Shown: positions 32,065 through 40,915 of the stretch, piece by piece
How the letters are laid out: each line of letters starts with the position of its first letter
How positions within the stretch are numbered: position 1 is the stretch's first letter
Assembly (NCBI GenBank): GCA_964588665.1
Contig: CAZPQQ010000015.1
Coordinates: 1 to 54,907 of the forward strand
Source: UBA2160 sp964588665
GTDB taxonomy: Bacteria; Chloroflexota; Dehalococcoidia; Lucifugimonadales; UBA1123
Direction of reading: 5' to 3'
DNA length: 54,907 nt
Made by a program: the position numbers and the translations under genes
The notes under the pieces: generated by a model
The model's input: the letters and a program-made list of their open reading frames with translations, nothing else
What the model was told of the DNA's origin: nothing
Database searches by the model: none

Positions 32065-33129
32065 TTACCGAGGTATGAGCACCGCCAGATGGCTGATGTA
32101 ATGCAGATAGATTGCGACCGACACGGCTACCGCCAGAGCGGCTCCAAGCACCGCGTTGGTCACTGCCATTCGATAGAGCGATCGTTCGACGGCAGAGTAG
32201 GCGTCCGCAGCCGCCAACGCCGGATTATCCTCGGCGAACGCCAGAGCGCCGCCCGCCACCATGGGCATCGAGGCTGTCTTCAGAGCCGGCGCCATGCGAA
32301 TGGCGACTACGCCATATGCGAGCAGAGCCAACACTTTGAACGCCATCGTACCCATGTAGTGGGGGCCGAACGGTATGCGCATCATGACGTCCAAATCGAA
32401 TATGTCCGGCGGTTTGATCGGTGCGCTGTAGGTGCCGGTGTAGACGCCGCTCACTGCCAACACGCCGAGACCCAAGAGCGAAAGCGGCAAGAACGTGGGA
32501 GACAATCTGCGGAACATCGCAGCGCGAGCCGGTCGGGGCAGGAACCAGAAGCCGACCAATACGAGACCGGTCATTCCAAGCCAGAGTGCGGCGCCCGCGA
32601 CATGGGAGACCCGGACGGCGATTGCTGCAACATCCTTCCAGTCGAACCGGAAAAACAGGTCGAGGACTTGCTGCCGAACCTCGGTGTTCGCCTGATCCGG
32701 ACCGGCAGGCTGCACTTCCTCGACGAAGCTTGCCTCGCCTTGCCCGAATTCCACCGCCTCCAGGGTCACGTCCCATGACCCGAAAATCGGGAACTCGACC
32801 TCGGCGGCATACAGCCCGGGAGCATTCAATGGCTCAAGCAGCGCATCCGCCATCGACGGTCCGCCGCCTTGGCGCGTCGCCGACAATCGCACCCTCGCCT
32901 CGTCGACCAAGTCGCCGTCAGCGTAGGAGACCACAACTCGGAACATGCGCACGAGAGGGTTGTCCGGGTCGGGACCAAGCGAGCTTACCTCGAGTGTCAA
33001 CTCCTTCCCATGAGCGGACACGGTGGCAAATTCACCGGTGGTCGCCTGCGCCCACAGCACCGCCCCGAGGGCCAGCGCCGCCAGCGCCAGACTGAACTTT
33101 TTAGTCATTTGTCTCATCGAGATGCCCAT
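32065..33129 (-). CDS. CopD-domain membrane protein with N-terminal YtkA-like domain
   Basis: A 354-residue protein. A signal peptide or anchor (about 8-28) ending W-A-Q-A-T-T precedes a beta-rich extracytoplasmic domain (about 40-150) with F-P-I-F-G-S-W-D-V-T-L-E, similar to YtkA/FixH-type domains. The C-terminal half has about five TM helices: V-R-V-S-H-V-A-G-A-A-L-W-L-G carries the CopD-type His and small residues, and H-Y-M-G-T-M-A-F-K is a second conserved loop. CopD-type proteins are linked to copper import or homeostasis. It starts six bases after the YtkA lipoprotein stop and ends 29 bp before the CcdA-like gene, so all three are co-transcribed. Two further ATGs near the start make the exact N-terminus uncertain. 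Confidence 0.78.
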   Translation of the reverse strand: MGISMRQMTKKFSLALAALALGAVLWAQATTGEFATVSAHGKELTLEVSSLGPDPDNPLVRMFRVVVSYADGDLVDEARVRLSATRQGGGPSMADALLEPLNAPGLYAAEVEFPIFGSWDVTLEAVEFGQGEASFVEEVQPAGPDQANTEVRQQVLDLFFRFDWKDVAAIAVRVSHVAGAALWLGMTGLVLVGFWFLPRPARAAMFRRLSPTFLPLSLLGLGVLAVSGVYTGTYSAPIKPPDIFDLDVMMRIPFGPHYMGTMAFKVLALLAYGVVAIRMAPALKTASMPMVAGGALAFAEDNPALAAADAYSAVERSLYRMAVTNAVLGAALAVAVSVAIYLHYISHLAVLIPR

Positions 33130-33135
33130 CGCTGA

Positions 33136-33699
33136 CTACGGAAGGAACTTTACGACGAACTGCAGATGCTTCTTGCCAGTTGCGGCCGAATCCATTCTCA
33201 CATCCACCTGCCAGTCGCCGTACATCAAAAAGGACAACGGCATCAGATACCGTCCCTCCGCGATCTTCACGCCTGTCTGCGAGTCGATCCCGTGATCCAT
33301 GAAGACCATGTCGTACTTGAGATCGACGTCCACATTGGTCACTGGCGTGAAATCATCTTTGGAGAGGAGGAACAAGTGCAGGTCGGTGTTCCAATCCGGC
33401 GGGTACGGCGACAGGGAGACTTCCGCGACCGTGTCTTCGCCCAACGGCACTCGACCGCCGTTTTCCAGCGCGATCGCTTGGCCGTTTGCACCGACGAACC
33501 CCAATTGGGCCGACGACTCAATTGTGCCGGCCGCGCCTGTTCCGTCGGCGTCGGCACCGCTGTTGGCGGATACGGTGTTGGAGGGCGCCTCGGGGCGCAG
33601 CTCGATTGACGGGCCTCCGGTCGAGTTGCACCCAAGCGCCAACAGCAAGGCCGCCGACATCGCGAAGGCGAGCAGCATGGCCGACAAGCGTTCTAACAT
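33136..33699 (-). CDS. YtkA-like lipoprotein
   Basis: A 187-residue exported lipoprotein. The N-terminus has a signal peptide ending L-A-L-G-C with Cys24 as the lipidated residue. A linker rich in Ser, Ala and Gly follows, then a C-terminal immunoglobulin-like YtkA domain (about 85-187) with E-V-S-L-S-P-Y-P-P, M-V-F-M-D-H-G-I-D and Y-G-D-W-Q-V-D-V-R-M. The Met-x-x-Met-x-x-His-type segment could bind a metal. The start is placed at ATG 33699 because the lipobox fixes it; the frame stays open upstream but the sequence there is not protein-like. It is the first gene of the YtkA-CopD-CcdA unit. Confidence 0.8.
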   Translation of the reverse strand: MLERLSAMLLAFAMSAALLLALGCNSTGGPSIELRPEAPSNTVSANSGADADGTGAAGTIESSAQLGFVGANGQAIALENGGRVPLGEDTVAEVSLSPYPPDWNTDLHLFLLSKDDFTPVTNVDVDLKYDMVFMDHGIDSQTGVKIAEGRYLMPLSFLMYGDWQVDVRMDSAATGKKHLQFVVKFLP

Positions 33700-33916
33700 G
33701 TGCGCATTGACCGTAAACACGGCCTGCGATCGAGCGTGCGTCGGCGACGGCAGACCGAAGTTTGGCGCGCCAGCACCCAGGAGTTCTTCTTTGTGATGCT
33801 CGACGGTTCGAAACCTGTTCGGTACCGATACAGGTTTAGCGGCATCCTCAAATACCCGCTGATCTGCGCAACTCACGAACTTGACCTCGCCGCACACTTG
33901 AACGCTGCCACAGGCT

Positions 33917-34300
33917 CTAGGCGTCTGCGTCGCTCGTAAGGATCGCATGGAGAAAATCGTCGAAGGAAGCGACCTCCATACGGTCCAGTCGGTATATGCC
34001 GATTTCGGATCGGTCAACGGTCAACGGGATAATTCTGGCCGCCGGGTTTCGCTCAAGAAGGAGAGCGATGAAGCAGGAGTTGTACTTGCCGTCCAAGAGA
34101 ATTATGTCGGGCTTGAAGCCGTCGATCGCCTCGGCGACCGTTGGGTCATCCGCTGCAACATCGACCACTTCCAGATTTTCAACGCCCTTGAGCAGAGCAA
34201 GCAACCCGGCGGCCAGGACGGATTGGTTGTTGAGTAGCAACAACCGGTTTGTTCCCACCACGTGACCTCGCAGGCGATCCGATACGCAAATATTCATCAC
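33917..34300 (-). CDS. Degenerate receiver-domain protein (pseudo-receiver)
   Basis: A 127-residue protein that follows the CheY fold: R-L-L-L-L-N-N-Q-S-V-L-A-A-G-L-L-A-L-L, then P-D-I-I-L-L-D-G-K-Y-N and I-I-P-L-T-V. Compared with the intact regulator at 34539-35207, the acidic pair (D-D) that binds Mg2+ is replaced by N-N and the conserved Lys near the end is missing, although the phospho-acceptor Asp (L-L-D) remains. There is no DNA-binding domain. It is probably not phosphorylated normally and could be a docking or decoy protein. Start is GTG 34300 or ATG 34297. It is 238 bp downstream of the two-component pair, on the same strand. Confidence 0.7.
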   Translation of the reverse strand: MMNICVSDRLRGHVVGTNRLLLLNNQSVLAAGLLALLKGVENLEVVDVAADDPTVAEAIDGFKPDIILLDGKYNSCFIALLLERNPAARIIPLTVDRSEIGIYRLDRMEVASFDDFLHAILTSDADA

Positions 34301-34538
34301 CTACAAGTCTGTCACCGCGGCCACCAGCCAGAAACGCCAATCCGGGTAGTTTCGGCGCCACAACTTAGATGCCCGAACGGAGAGGTTCGCGGAATTATGG
34401 GCGCAGTCGTATTGGGCTAGGCGCGCCTGAGAGAATCGGCGGCGAGAGGGGCGGGTGGCTTGGACGCCATGTCGAACCGGACGAAGCTTGCAGACCGTCA
34501 GAATCCCTGGGCTTGCCCGGCTTTAGCCGAGCGGTGGC

Positions 34539-35207
34539 TTAATCGGACTTGTTGGCCGTGTAGTCGTGCTCGAGGGCCCAGGCGGCGACCTGGGTGCGGT
34601 TTCGCAAGTGTAGCTTGCTGAGGATGTTCTTCATGTGGTAACTGACGGTGTTCTCGGAGATGTACAGCGCCCCCGCGATCTCGCGATTGCTGGCCCCGTG
34701 CGCGAGCTTCTCCAAGACTTCTTGTTCTCGGGGAGTCAGGCTGTCTTCGACTTCGGTTTTAAGTTCTCGCCCTTTCAGCCGTGCGAATTCGTCCAACAAC
34801 TTTGCGGCCAGTCCGGGAGACATGGCAGGCTCGCCCAGGCTGACCCGCCTCACCAGATCAGAGAACTCTTCCTCGCGCAGATTCTTGAGGAGGTAGCCCT
34901 CGGCGCCGCTCTTGATGGCCTCGAACAGAGAGCTGTCGTCGTCGGAGACTGTCAGAATGATAATCTTCGTTTCGGCAAACTCGGTCTTGATCGCCCTGGT
35001 CGCCTCGAAACCATTGAGCTCGGGCATGGAGATATCCATGAAGATCAGGTCCGGTCTGAGTTCGCGGGCTTTTTCGATGGCTTCACGGCCGTTGCCGGCT
35101 TGCCCGACGACCTCGAGCCCCCAGGCGCCGAGCAGGCTGGCCAGTCCCGCTCGGAACAGAGCGTGGTCGTCAACTAATAGGACACGCATCGGATTGATTT
35201 CGGTCAC
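34539..35207 (-). CDS. NarL/FixJ-family response regulator
   Basis: A 222-residue regulator. The receiver domain has the acidic pair D13-D14, phospho-acceptor D58 (L-I-F-M-D-I-S-M-P), Thr in L-T-V-S and Lys in L-L-K-N. The LuxR-type helix-turn-helix spans about 150-215 (L-T-P-R-E-Q-E-V-L, S-N-R-E-I-A-G-A-L-Y-I-S-E-N-T-V-S-Y-H-M-K-N-I-L). Start is GTG 35207, overlapping the kinase stop by four bases (GTGA), so expression is coupled; ATG 35189 is the alternative. It is the output partner of the kinase at 35204-37120. The target genes cannot be read from the window. Confidence 0.93.
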   Translation of the reverse strand: MTEINPMRVLLVDDHALFRAGLASLLGAWGLEVVGQAGNGREAIEKARELRPDLIFMDISMPELNGFEATRAIKTEFAETKIIILTVSDDDSSLFEAIKSGAEGYLLKNLREEEFSDLVRRVSLGEPAMSPGLAAKLLDEFARLKGRELKTEVEDSLTPREQEVLEKLAHGASNREIAGALYISENTVSYHMKNILSKLHLRNRTQVAAWALEHDYTANKSD

Positions 35208-37120
35208 GGGTTGCTGCCCATCGGAACTGAAACGACGACCGTGACCCCGCCGCCCGGCGCCGACGAAAGGTCAAATGACCCGCCGACCGATTCCGCGCGC
35301 TCTCGCATCGTCTGCAATCCGAACCGGGGCCGTCCTGCCGCCCGCGGTCCCTCGGGGTCGATTCCTCGGCCGTTGTCGGTGACCTCTACTTCCAAATGCG
35401 AGCCGTTGGGTTGGAAATTGACGCTCACCGCTGAGGCGTTGGAATGCTTACGCACGTTGGTCAATGCCTCTTGCAGGATTCGCATTAGCTGGATTTCGAC
35501 CGACGGCGCCAGCCCGAACCTTTCAGACGCACCGGCCACGTTGAGACTGGCCTCGACGCCTGACAATTCGCCATATCGTTCAATGTACTGTCTGAGTTCC
35601 GCCACCAGACCTCCATAGCCGTGTGAAGATGTTCTCAACCCAAGTATGCCCTCGCGGACGTCGGCGTACAAGTCTCGGGCGATTTCTTCCATGTCCGAGA
35701 GTTCTTGATAAGCTTCCGAAACTCGTGAGTCGGTCACAAGTTTCTTAACCGCGAGAGTCTTGGCGTTAATGTAACCCAAAACCTGTCCCAACCCGTCGTG
35801 CATCTCCCTGGAGATACGCTCTCTCTCCTGGATCACGGCTGCATCCTGCACTCGCTGGTGGAGGTGTGCGTTCTCGACAGCCAGCGCAACGCGTTCGGCT
35901 ATTGCATCCAACAGGCGAAGCTCCCACGGCGTGTTCAAGCTCTGTTGCGAAAGGCCGCCCACGGTGAGCACACCTTGGAACTCACCTCGGGAGAGCATCG
36001 GTATTGCGCAGAATGTTTGGAATCCGGCCTCGACTATGTCGGAGCGCAAGAATCTTGGATCTGACGGTAGGTCGTGCACCAGAACCCGAGCCAAGTCCCG
36101 CGCCACTACCCCGGGGAAACCCTGGCCGATTTTGAACCTGGTCCGCGTCAGGAATGCATCGCGGGACGCGCCCCGGCGGATGTGCAACGCGATTTCCTCG
36201 CTGCCGTCCATCAGCCACACCTCCGCGACGTCGGCGGAAGTGACTTCAATGACAGCGTCAAGCGAGAGTTCGACGACCTCGTCGAGGTCGAACGAAGACG
36301 TGACCGCTTTGCCAACCGCCAACAACGCACTCAATTCTTTGTTCTGGAGTTGGGAATGATCGAACAGCACGGCTTTCCTGATAGCGAGACCGAGGTGCCC
36401 TCCGATTTTCTCCAGGAACTCCACGTCATCTTCGGAGAATGATCGCTGGTCGTGCGTTGCGATTGCCAGGATGCCGTTGACTTCTCCTTCCGATTTCAGT
36501 GGTGCGCTAATCCCCGCCCGTACGTTTTCGCGCAGGGCCGCCTCCGCCACTTTGGGATCCTCAAACACCTTTTCGTATAAGACCGGTTTGCCGGTGCGCA
36601 CTACTTCTGTTGCCACAACGTCGTCGTCTAGCTTTGCTCGTTGAATCCGGTTCGTGAGCTCTTGGGAGAACCCTCGGACACCGATGGCCGTGTGCTCTCG
36701 CCGCTCCAGGTCGACCAGGCAGATCAATCCCGCATCGACGTTCATGATCCGGATAACCTCGTCCAGGCTCGTGTTGATGACGTCGTCCAGTTCAGCCTCT
36801 TCCGCTGCCAGTAGGGCGATCCGATTGAGCGCCGCCAATTGCAGGTTCTGGTCGACGACTCTGTTTTGAAGACGAGTGATGATTGCAAATATGATGTTTG
36901 AGAAAGCGACCACGGAAACGGCGACGACCACGTACGTAAACACAATCCCGAACGGGCCGGGGAAGACGTAAGATCTGTCGGATAAAATCGTCTGCCGGAC
37001 GATATCCACGACGATCAGGAACGCAATGGGCAAGACAATCGCAAGCAGCTTCAAACCCTTCATGTTGGGCCTGAGACCTCGCGTCTCCGATTGCTGTCCG
37101 CTGTCGTGGGCGTTCGCCAT
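35204..37120 (-). CDS. NarX-type sensor histidine kinase with two GAF domains
   Basis: A 638-residue kinase. Two TM helices lie at about 22-75 with almost no periplasmic loop, so the signal is probably sensed inside the cell or membrane. Two GAF domains follow (about 95-240 and 275-420). The dimerisation site is HisKA_3, E-R-I-S-R-E-M-H-D-G-L-G-Q-V-L, with the phospho-His. The ATPase domain has the N-box L-M-R-I-L-Q-E-A-L-T-N-V-R-K-H and V-T-D-N-G-R-G-I-D. ATG 37120 has GGGAGG about 9 nt upstream; the frame opens 37 codons earlier without a site. GAF domains can bind cyclic nucleotides, haem or iron-sulfur ligands; no diagnostic Cys pattern was seen. Confidence 0.92.
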   Translation of the reverse strand: MANAHDSGQQSETRGLRPNMKGLKLLAIVLPIAFLIVVDIVRQTILSDRSYVFPGPFGIVFTYVVVAVSVVAFSNIIFAIITRLQNRVVDQNLQLAALNRIALLAAEEAELDDVINTSLDEVIRIMNVDAGLICLVDLERREHTAIGVRGFSQELTNRIQRAKLDDDVVATEVVRTGKPVLYEKVFEDPKVAEAALRENVRAGISAPLKSEGEVNGILAIATHDQRSFSEDDVEFLEKIGGHLGLAIRKAVLFDHSQLQNKELSALLAVGKAVTSSFDLDEVVELSLDAVIEVTSADVAEVWLMDGSEEIALHIRRGASRDAFLTRTRFKIGQGFPGVVARDLARVLVHDLPSDPRFLRSDIVEAGFQTFCAIPMLSRGEFQGVLTVGGLSQQSLNTPWELRLLDAIAERVALAVENAHLHQRVQDAAVIQERERISREMHDGLGQVLGYINAKTLAVKKLVTDSRVSEAYQELSDMEEIARDLYADVREGILGLRTSSHGYGGLVAELRQYIERYGELSGVEASLNVAGASERFGLAPSVEIQLMRILQEALTNVRKHSNASAVSVNFQPNGSHLEVEVTDNGRGIDPEGPRAAGRPRFGLQTMRERAESVGGSFDLSSAPGGGVTVVVSVPMGSNP

Positions 37121-37397
37121 GGGCAGGGACCTCCCAGTCGCCCCGATCAACGGAATTCTAGCACAAGGTCGAACGCTGTTGCGTTTCGTCGAACAGCCTA
37201 AGTCTGTCTCGTGTAGACGCTTTGACCTCAAAGAATCGTGCCTGATGTGCAGATCAACGAAAACATCGGATGAGATTCATTTCTTCGGCCCCGGCCCGCG
37301 CGTGGCATGGATGCGTAAGTCGCCCTTTGATCTGTCCGCGATTGGCCCGCTGCTTCGCAAGGGAAGAGGATGCGATCGCGGCCCCGAGTCAGGATCG
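37121..37397. other. Intergenic region upstream of the kinase
   Basis: No gene is visible. The promoter of the kinase-regulator pair must lie here on the minus strand, but I could not pick reliable hexamers. A MITE-like element follows at 37398. Confidence 0.4.
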
Positions 37398-37531
37398 CTA
37401 GTACCTAGCGTCGGAAATTACCGTTAGGACAATCCGTTCGCCCTGAGCCTGTCGAAGGGCCTGCGGCCGGTGGTTCGACAAGCTCACCACGAACGGCATC
37501 GTTAACGCCGAGTATCGCAATCAAGTACTAG
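37398..37531. mobile_element. MITE-like 134-bp palindromic element, copy 2
   Basis: Same length and ends (CTAGTAC / GTACTAG) as 28035-28168. The core arms CCGTTCGCCCTGAGCCTGTC and GACAAGCTCACCACGAACGG can pair. It lies in the gap between the kinase gene and the gene at 37725. No coding capacity; a transposase in trans would be needed for movement. Confidence 0.75.
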
Positions 37532-37724
37532 GGCTGCCGGATTCGGCTGCCGCCCGTACGGCGTCCGGCGCCACCGTCAGCGCGCCCATTGCGCTCTCGG
37601 CGAACCGTGTAAAATACCCAGTCACGGCGTTGGCGCCGCCAACGCCTACACCCACTTGACTTGGCGTCGGGCGCCAGGAGCCGCCTGACAAAGCAGCCCG
37701 CCGAACCCGTCACAGGAGGACAGA

Positions 37725-38168
37725 ATGGAGACGCTCCGATACTCCGCCAAGAGGCATGTTGAAGGTCAACTCGTCTACGTGCTCCACACGCGAGCCGATG
37801 AACGTTGGATGCACCTCGAGGATGTGCCGTCGCGGGCGTTGCTCGCCGGTGAAATTCATGAGCTGGTGCTGTCGGTCAACGACGACCTCAAACCGGGCTC
37901 GGGCGTACGCGATGTCGTCTACATCGGGTTCTTCGAAGTCACCGTCGCAGGCGTAGCCGACGTAGGAGACGAGGTCTGGGCAAGGGATGTCCGTCTGGGC
38001 GCCCTGGCCGGTTTCGATTTCGTTCACATGCCCAACCACATGAACATCGTTGTCTCCACCGATCAGGCGACAACAGGCGCCGAGATGGGCTTCGATGTCG
38101 GCACGCCGATACGCTTTCGAACACCCGACGGGGCCATCCTCCCGGATGTCGGGCCACGAAAAGCGTAA
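37725..38168 (+). CDS. Unrecognised protein
   Basis: A 147-residue soluble protein beginning M-E-T-L-R-Y-S-A-K-R-H-V-E-G-Q-L-V-Y-V-L-H, with a central D-V-V-Y-I-G-F-F-E-V-T-V-A-G-V and the C-terminal F-D-F-V-H-M-P-N-H-M-N-I-V-V-S-T. The predicted pattern is mostly beta-strand, and the H-M-P-N-H-M segment is the most motif-like feature. I do not recognise the family. A perfect AGGAGG at about 6 nt before ATG supports a real, well-translated gene. It lies 193 bp upstream of a CoA-transferase on the same strand and may share its transcript. Confidence 0.7.
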   Translation: METLRYSAKRHVEGQLVYVLHTRADERWMHLEDVPSRALLAGEIHELVLSVNDDLKPGSGVRDVVYIGFFEVTVAGVADVGDEVWARDVRLGALAGFDFVHMPNHMNIVVSTDQATTGAEMGFDVGTPIRFRTPDGAILPDVGPRKA

Positions 38169-38361
38169 ACCTGGCGTCGCCTACAGCGGCGGGAGTGGAG
38201 CCACCCGTCATCGGTTGATCCGAGAACCTCGCCGGCCCGCGCCTGGCGATGGTTGACCACCAGAACGGACCATGCTAGCGTGCGGCTCAGGATGCCACGG
38301 ACGCCGCAACATCCGCTTGCCGCCGAAGCACACAACCCTCAACTCAGCGCGAGGTGGACCG

Positions 38362-39609
38362 ATGAACAACCAACCTCAACACGGCTCCGAAGGACCCCTG
38401 AAGGGGATCAAAGTGCTGGACTGGACGATGTGGCAGTTCGGGCCCGTTTCGGCGTCGATGCTTGGCGACATGGGCGCCGACGTCATCAAGATCGAATCTC
38501 TGGACGGAGACATCGGAAGGGCGCTGGCACGGATGTCCGGTCGTTACACAATCCTGGAGGGTGACAGGAACGCGTATTTCGAGACGTGCAATCGCAACAA
38601 ACGGGGCATAGCCGTTGACCTGAAGACCGAAGAAGGCCGCCAGGTCGTCTACAAGCTCGTCGAGCAGTCGGACGTTTTCATCGAGAACTTTCGCCAGGGC
38701 GTGCCCGAACGGCTGGGCATGGACTATGAGACGCTGAAGAAGATCAACCCAAAGCTGATTTACGGCTCGGCGTCAGGCTACGGACCGGAAGGTCCCGATT
38801 CGGCCAGGCCGTCACTGGACGGCTGCGGTCAGGCCCGCGCCGGTCTCATGATGTCAGCCACTCCGCCCGACGCCGAAGCGCCTGGCAGGGTCGCCGCCGC
38901 CGCATCGGATCAGATCGGAGGCATCACGCTCTGTCTCGGCGTCGTGTCGGCTCTTCTGGCCCGGGACCGGCAGGGAGTCGGTCAGAGGGTTGACGTGTCG
39001 CATCTCAGCTCCACGATGTGGCTGCAAGGCCTCGCCGTGGGCATGGACCTGCTCTCCGGCGGCAGTCCAACGGGACACCCAAATCGCGCAAACCCGGTCA
39101 ACCCGATGGTGAACCTATACGAGTGCAAAGACGGGCGCTGGATCCAGTTCATGAGCAGCCAGTTCGCCCGCTACTGGCCGCAATTCGTCCAGACGATGGG
39201 GTTGGAAGAGCTGCTCGACCATCCGGACGCCATGGCCGCTGCCGGAATGCAGGCCGGGTCCCCGGAGCTAACCGCCAAGATCGCCGCTAGGTTCAAGGAA
39301 AAGACAGCCGACGAATGGATCGAAACGCTCAATCAATCCGCAGACCTGATCTACGCCAAGGTGCAGCGCATCGACGAGTTGCGGGACGACCCACAGGTGA
39401 TCGCCAACAACTACATCACCGATTTCGATCACCCCGTGCTCGGCAAGATACAGGTTTGCAATTTCCCGGTTGCCTTCAGCGAGACGCCCGCGGGAATCTG
39501 GAAAGAAGCGCCGGAACTGGGCCAGGATACGGAAACGGTGCTGATCGACGAGCTCGGCTACGACTGGGACGACATCCAACGCTTGCAGGAAGCGAACGCC
39601 ATACTGTGA
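38362..39609 (+). CDS. Type III CoA-transferase (CaiB/BaiF family)
   Basis: A 415-residue single-domain enzyme of normal length. The N-terminus has L-K-G-I-K-V-L-D-W-T-M-W-Q-F-G-P, M-G-A-D-V-I-K-I-E for the CoA-binding Rossmann-like part, then N-R-N-K-R-G-I-A-V-D-L, F-I-E-N-F-R-Q-G and Y-G-S-A-S-G-Y-G. The later V-G-Q-R-V-D-V-S-H-L and M-V-N-L-Y-E-C-K-D-G-R-W segments complete the fold. It moves CoA between acyl-CoA and a free carboxylic acid. ATG 38362 has GAGGTGG upstream; the frame opens earlier but without a ribosome site. A GC hairpin (39613-39631) directly follows the stop. Compare the fused double version at 4434-6818. Confidence 0.92.
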   Translation: MNNQPQHGSEGPLKGIKVLDWTMWQFGPVSASMLGDMGADVIKIESLDGDIGRALARMSGRYTILEGDRNAYFETCNRNKRGIAVDLKTEEGRQVVYKLVEQSDVFIENFRQGVPERLGMDYETLKKINPKLIYGSASGYGPEGPDSARPSLDGCGQARAGLMMSATPPDAEAPGRVAAAASDQIGGITLCLGVVSALLARDRQGVGQRVDVSHLSSTMWLQGLAVGMDLLSGGSPTGHPNRANPVNPMVNLYECKDGRWIQFMSSQFARYWPQFVQTMGLEELLDHPDAMAAAGMQAGSPELTAKIAARFKEKTADEWIETLNQSADLIYAKVQRIDELRDDPQVIANNYITDFDHPVLGKIQVCNFPVAFSETPAGIWKEAPELGQDTETVLIDELGYDWDDIQRLQEANAIL

Positions 39610-39674
39610 CGCGACGCCGGACACCGGCGTCCTGAGTCAGAAGTTCGTATGATAATGTTGCGGGCCTTCGATAA

Positions 39675-39709
39675 GTCCCGACAAAGCCGGGATCCCGATG
39701 CGTCGGGAC
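39675..39709. repeat. 35-bp palindromic repeat, copy 2
   Basis: GTCCCGAC, centre CGGGATCCCG, GTCGGGAC. It equals the reverse complement of 25193-25227 at 33 of 35 positions, i.e. the same element inserted in the other orientation. Confidence 0.8.
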
Positions 39710-39825
39710 TCAGAGCCTGTCCAGAGCTTGCCGAAGGGCTGAACGGACCAAGGGTTTCCGCTCGTGGTACGCAATATTATGTTCGCGGCGGACAATGCAT
39801 ATGGCAGTAACGGCGCTCAAAATCC

Positions 39826-39910
39826 TGTCATTCTGAGGCCGCAGCCGAAGAATCTAGGGCCTCGCAGGGAGATGTGTTTCGACGCCGTTCGTGGTGAGCC
39901 TGTCGAACCA
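39826..39910. repeat. Dispersed elements: TCATTCTGAG/GAAGAATCT unit and REP-like fragment
   Basis: The first part (39826-39855) has the form GTCATTCTGAGG...CCGAAGAATCT. The second (39885-39910) is CCGTTCGTGGTGAGCCTGTC followed by GAACCA, one arm of the MITE-like element found complete at 28035 and 37398. Confidence 0.55.
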
Positions 39911-40009
39911 CCCCGACGATTCCGTTCGATCTGCGATCTGTGCCCAAATTTGCGACTCGGGACAGCAGTCTTGTGTCGGCTTGCTTGACGTGAACAGGGA
40001 AGAGATTTC

Positions 40010-40915
40010 TTGGAAACAGCCATAGAGTTCCGGGGCCTCACAAAGTACTACGGCGCACAACGCGGCGTTGTCGACTTGGACCTCGAAGTGAGGTCGGGTG
40101 AGGTTTTCGGGTTTCTCGGACCCAATGGCGCGGGCAAGACCACCACGATCAGAGTGCTTCTGGACCTGATCCGACCGACTCGGGGCAGCGCTACGGTGTT
40201 CGGCCTGGACGCACAAGCCGACTCCCAAGAAGTCAGGCGGCGAGTGGGATACGTCCCGGGCGACCCGTCTCTGTACCTGAACGTGACCGGGCAAGAACTT
40301 CTCACCTACCTGGCCAGCGTTCGGGGCGGCGTCGACTGGAGCAACGTGTTGGTCCTGGCAGACCGGCTTGAGTGCGACCTTTCGCGACGCATTGGCGCCC
40401 TGTCTCGCGGCAACCGCCAGAAGCTGGTCGTCATCAAGGCGCTCATGTGCGAGCCGGAACTCCTGGTCTTGGATGAGCCCACAAGCGGCCTGGATCCGCT
40501 CATGCAGGAGGTGTTCGAGGACATCCTGCGGGAGGTGAAAGCACGCGGCACGACGGTGTTTCTGTCTTCGCACATCCTTCCCGACGTGGAGCAGCTCTGC
40601 GATCGGGTTGGCATCATCCGTGCCGGCCGCCTCGTGGACGTCGCCGACATCGACGACCTGAAAACCCGCGCGTTCCGAACTCTCGAAATTCAATTCGCCC
40701 GGCCTGTGCCGACCCAAGACTTCGCCGGGCTCGACGGAGTCAGGAACGTTACCGTATCGGACAACACGCTCCGATGCGATATCGTTGGCGCCCTGGATCC
40801 GCTCATCAACACCGCTGCTCGATATGAGGTGACGGGTCTGACCACCCACGAGCCCAGCCTTGAAGAGATCTTTCTGGCTTATTACGGCGGAGAGGACGAC
40901 GATGATGCTGAGTAG
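40010..40915 (+). CDS. ABC transporter ATP-binding protein (ABC-2 type export)
   Basis: A 301-residue ATPase. Walker A is G-P-N-G-A-G-K-T-T (37-45), the signature is L-S-R-G-N-R-Q-K (about 135) and Walker B is L-L-V-L-D-E-P-T-S-G-L-D-P (about 153-165), followed by the switch His in S-S-H-I-L. The C-terminal ~80 residues form the extra domain typical of drug and polysaccharide/lipid exporters such as DrrA. Start is TTG 40010 with GGGAAGAG upstream. The permease gene begins 14 bp before this stop codon, so the two are coupled and form a complete ABC-2 exporter. Substrate unknown. Confidence 0.92.
   Translation: METAIEFRGLTKYYGAQRGVVDLDLEVRSGEVFGFLGPNGAGKTTTIRVLLDLIRPTRGSATVFGLDAQADSQEVRRRVGYVPGDPSLYLNVTGQELLTYLASVRGGVDWSNVLVLADRLECDLSRRIGALSRGNRQKLVVIKALMCEPELLVLDEPTSGLDPLMQEVFEDILREVKARGTTVFLSSHILPDVEQLCDRVGIIRAGRLVDVADIDDLKTRAFRTLEIQFARPVPTQDFAGLDGVRNVTVSDNTLRCDIVGALDPLINTAARYEVTGLTTHEPSLEEIFLAYYGGEDDDDAE

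Larger units (their letters stand above)
39610..40009. other. Repeat-rich intergenic region
   Basis: No gene. It contains a hairpin GACGCCGG/CCGGCGTC just after the CoA-transferase stop, the 35-bp palindrome (39675-39709), a GTCATTCTGAG...GAAGAATCT element (39826-39855) of a kind seen in many bacterial genomes, and a REP-like fragment (39885-39910). Confidence 0.7.

Noticed and set aside
33700..34017. N-terminal extension of the YtkA lipoprotein
   Set aside because: The frame is open, but the lipobox at Cys24 from ATG 33699 fixes the start, and the extension would run into the pseudo-receiver gene.
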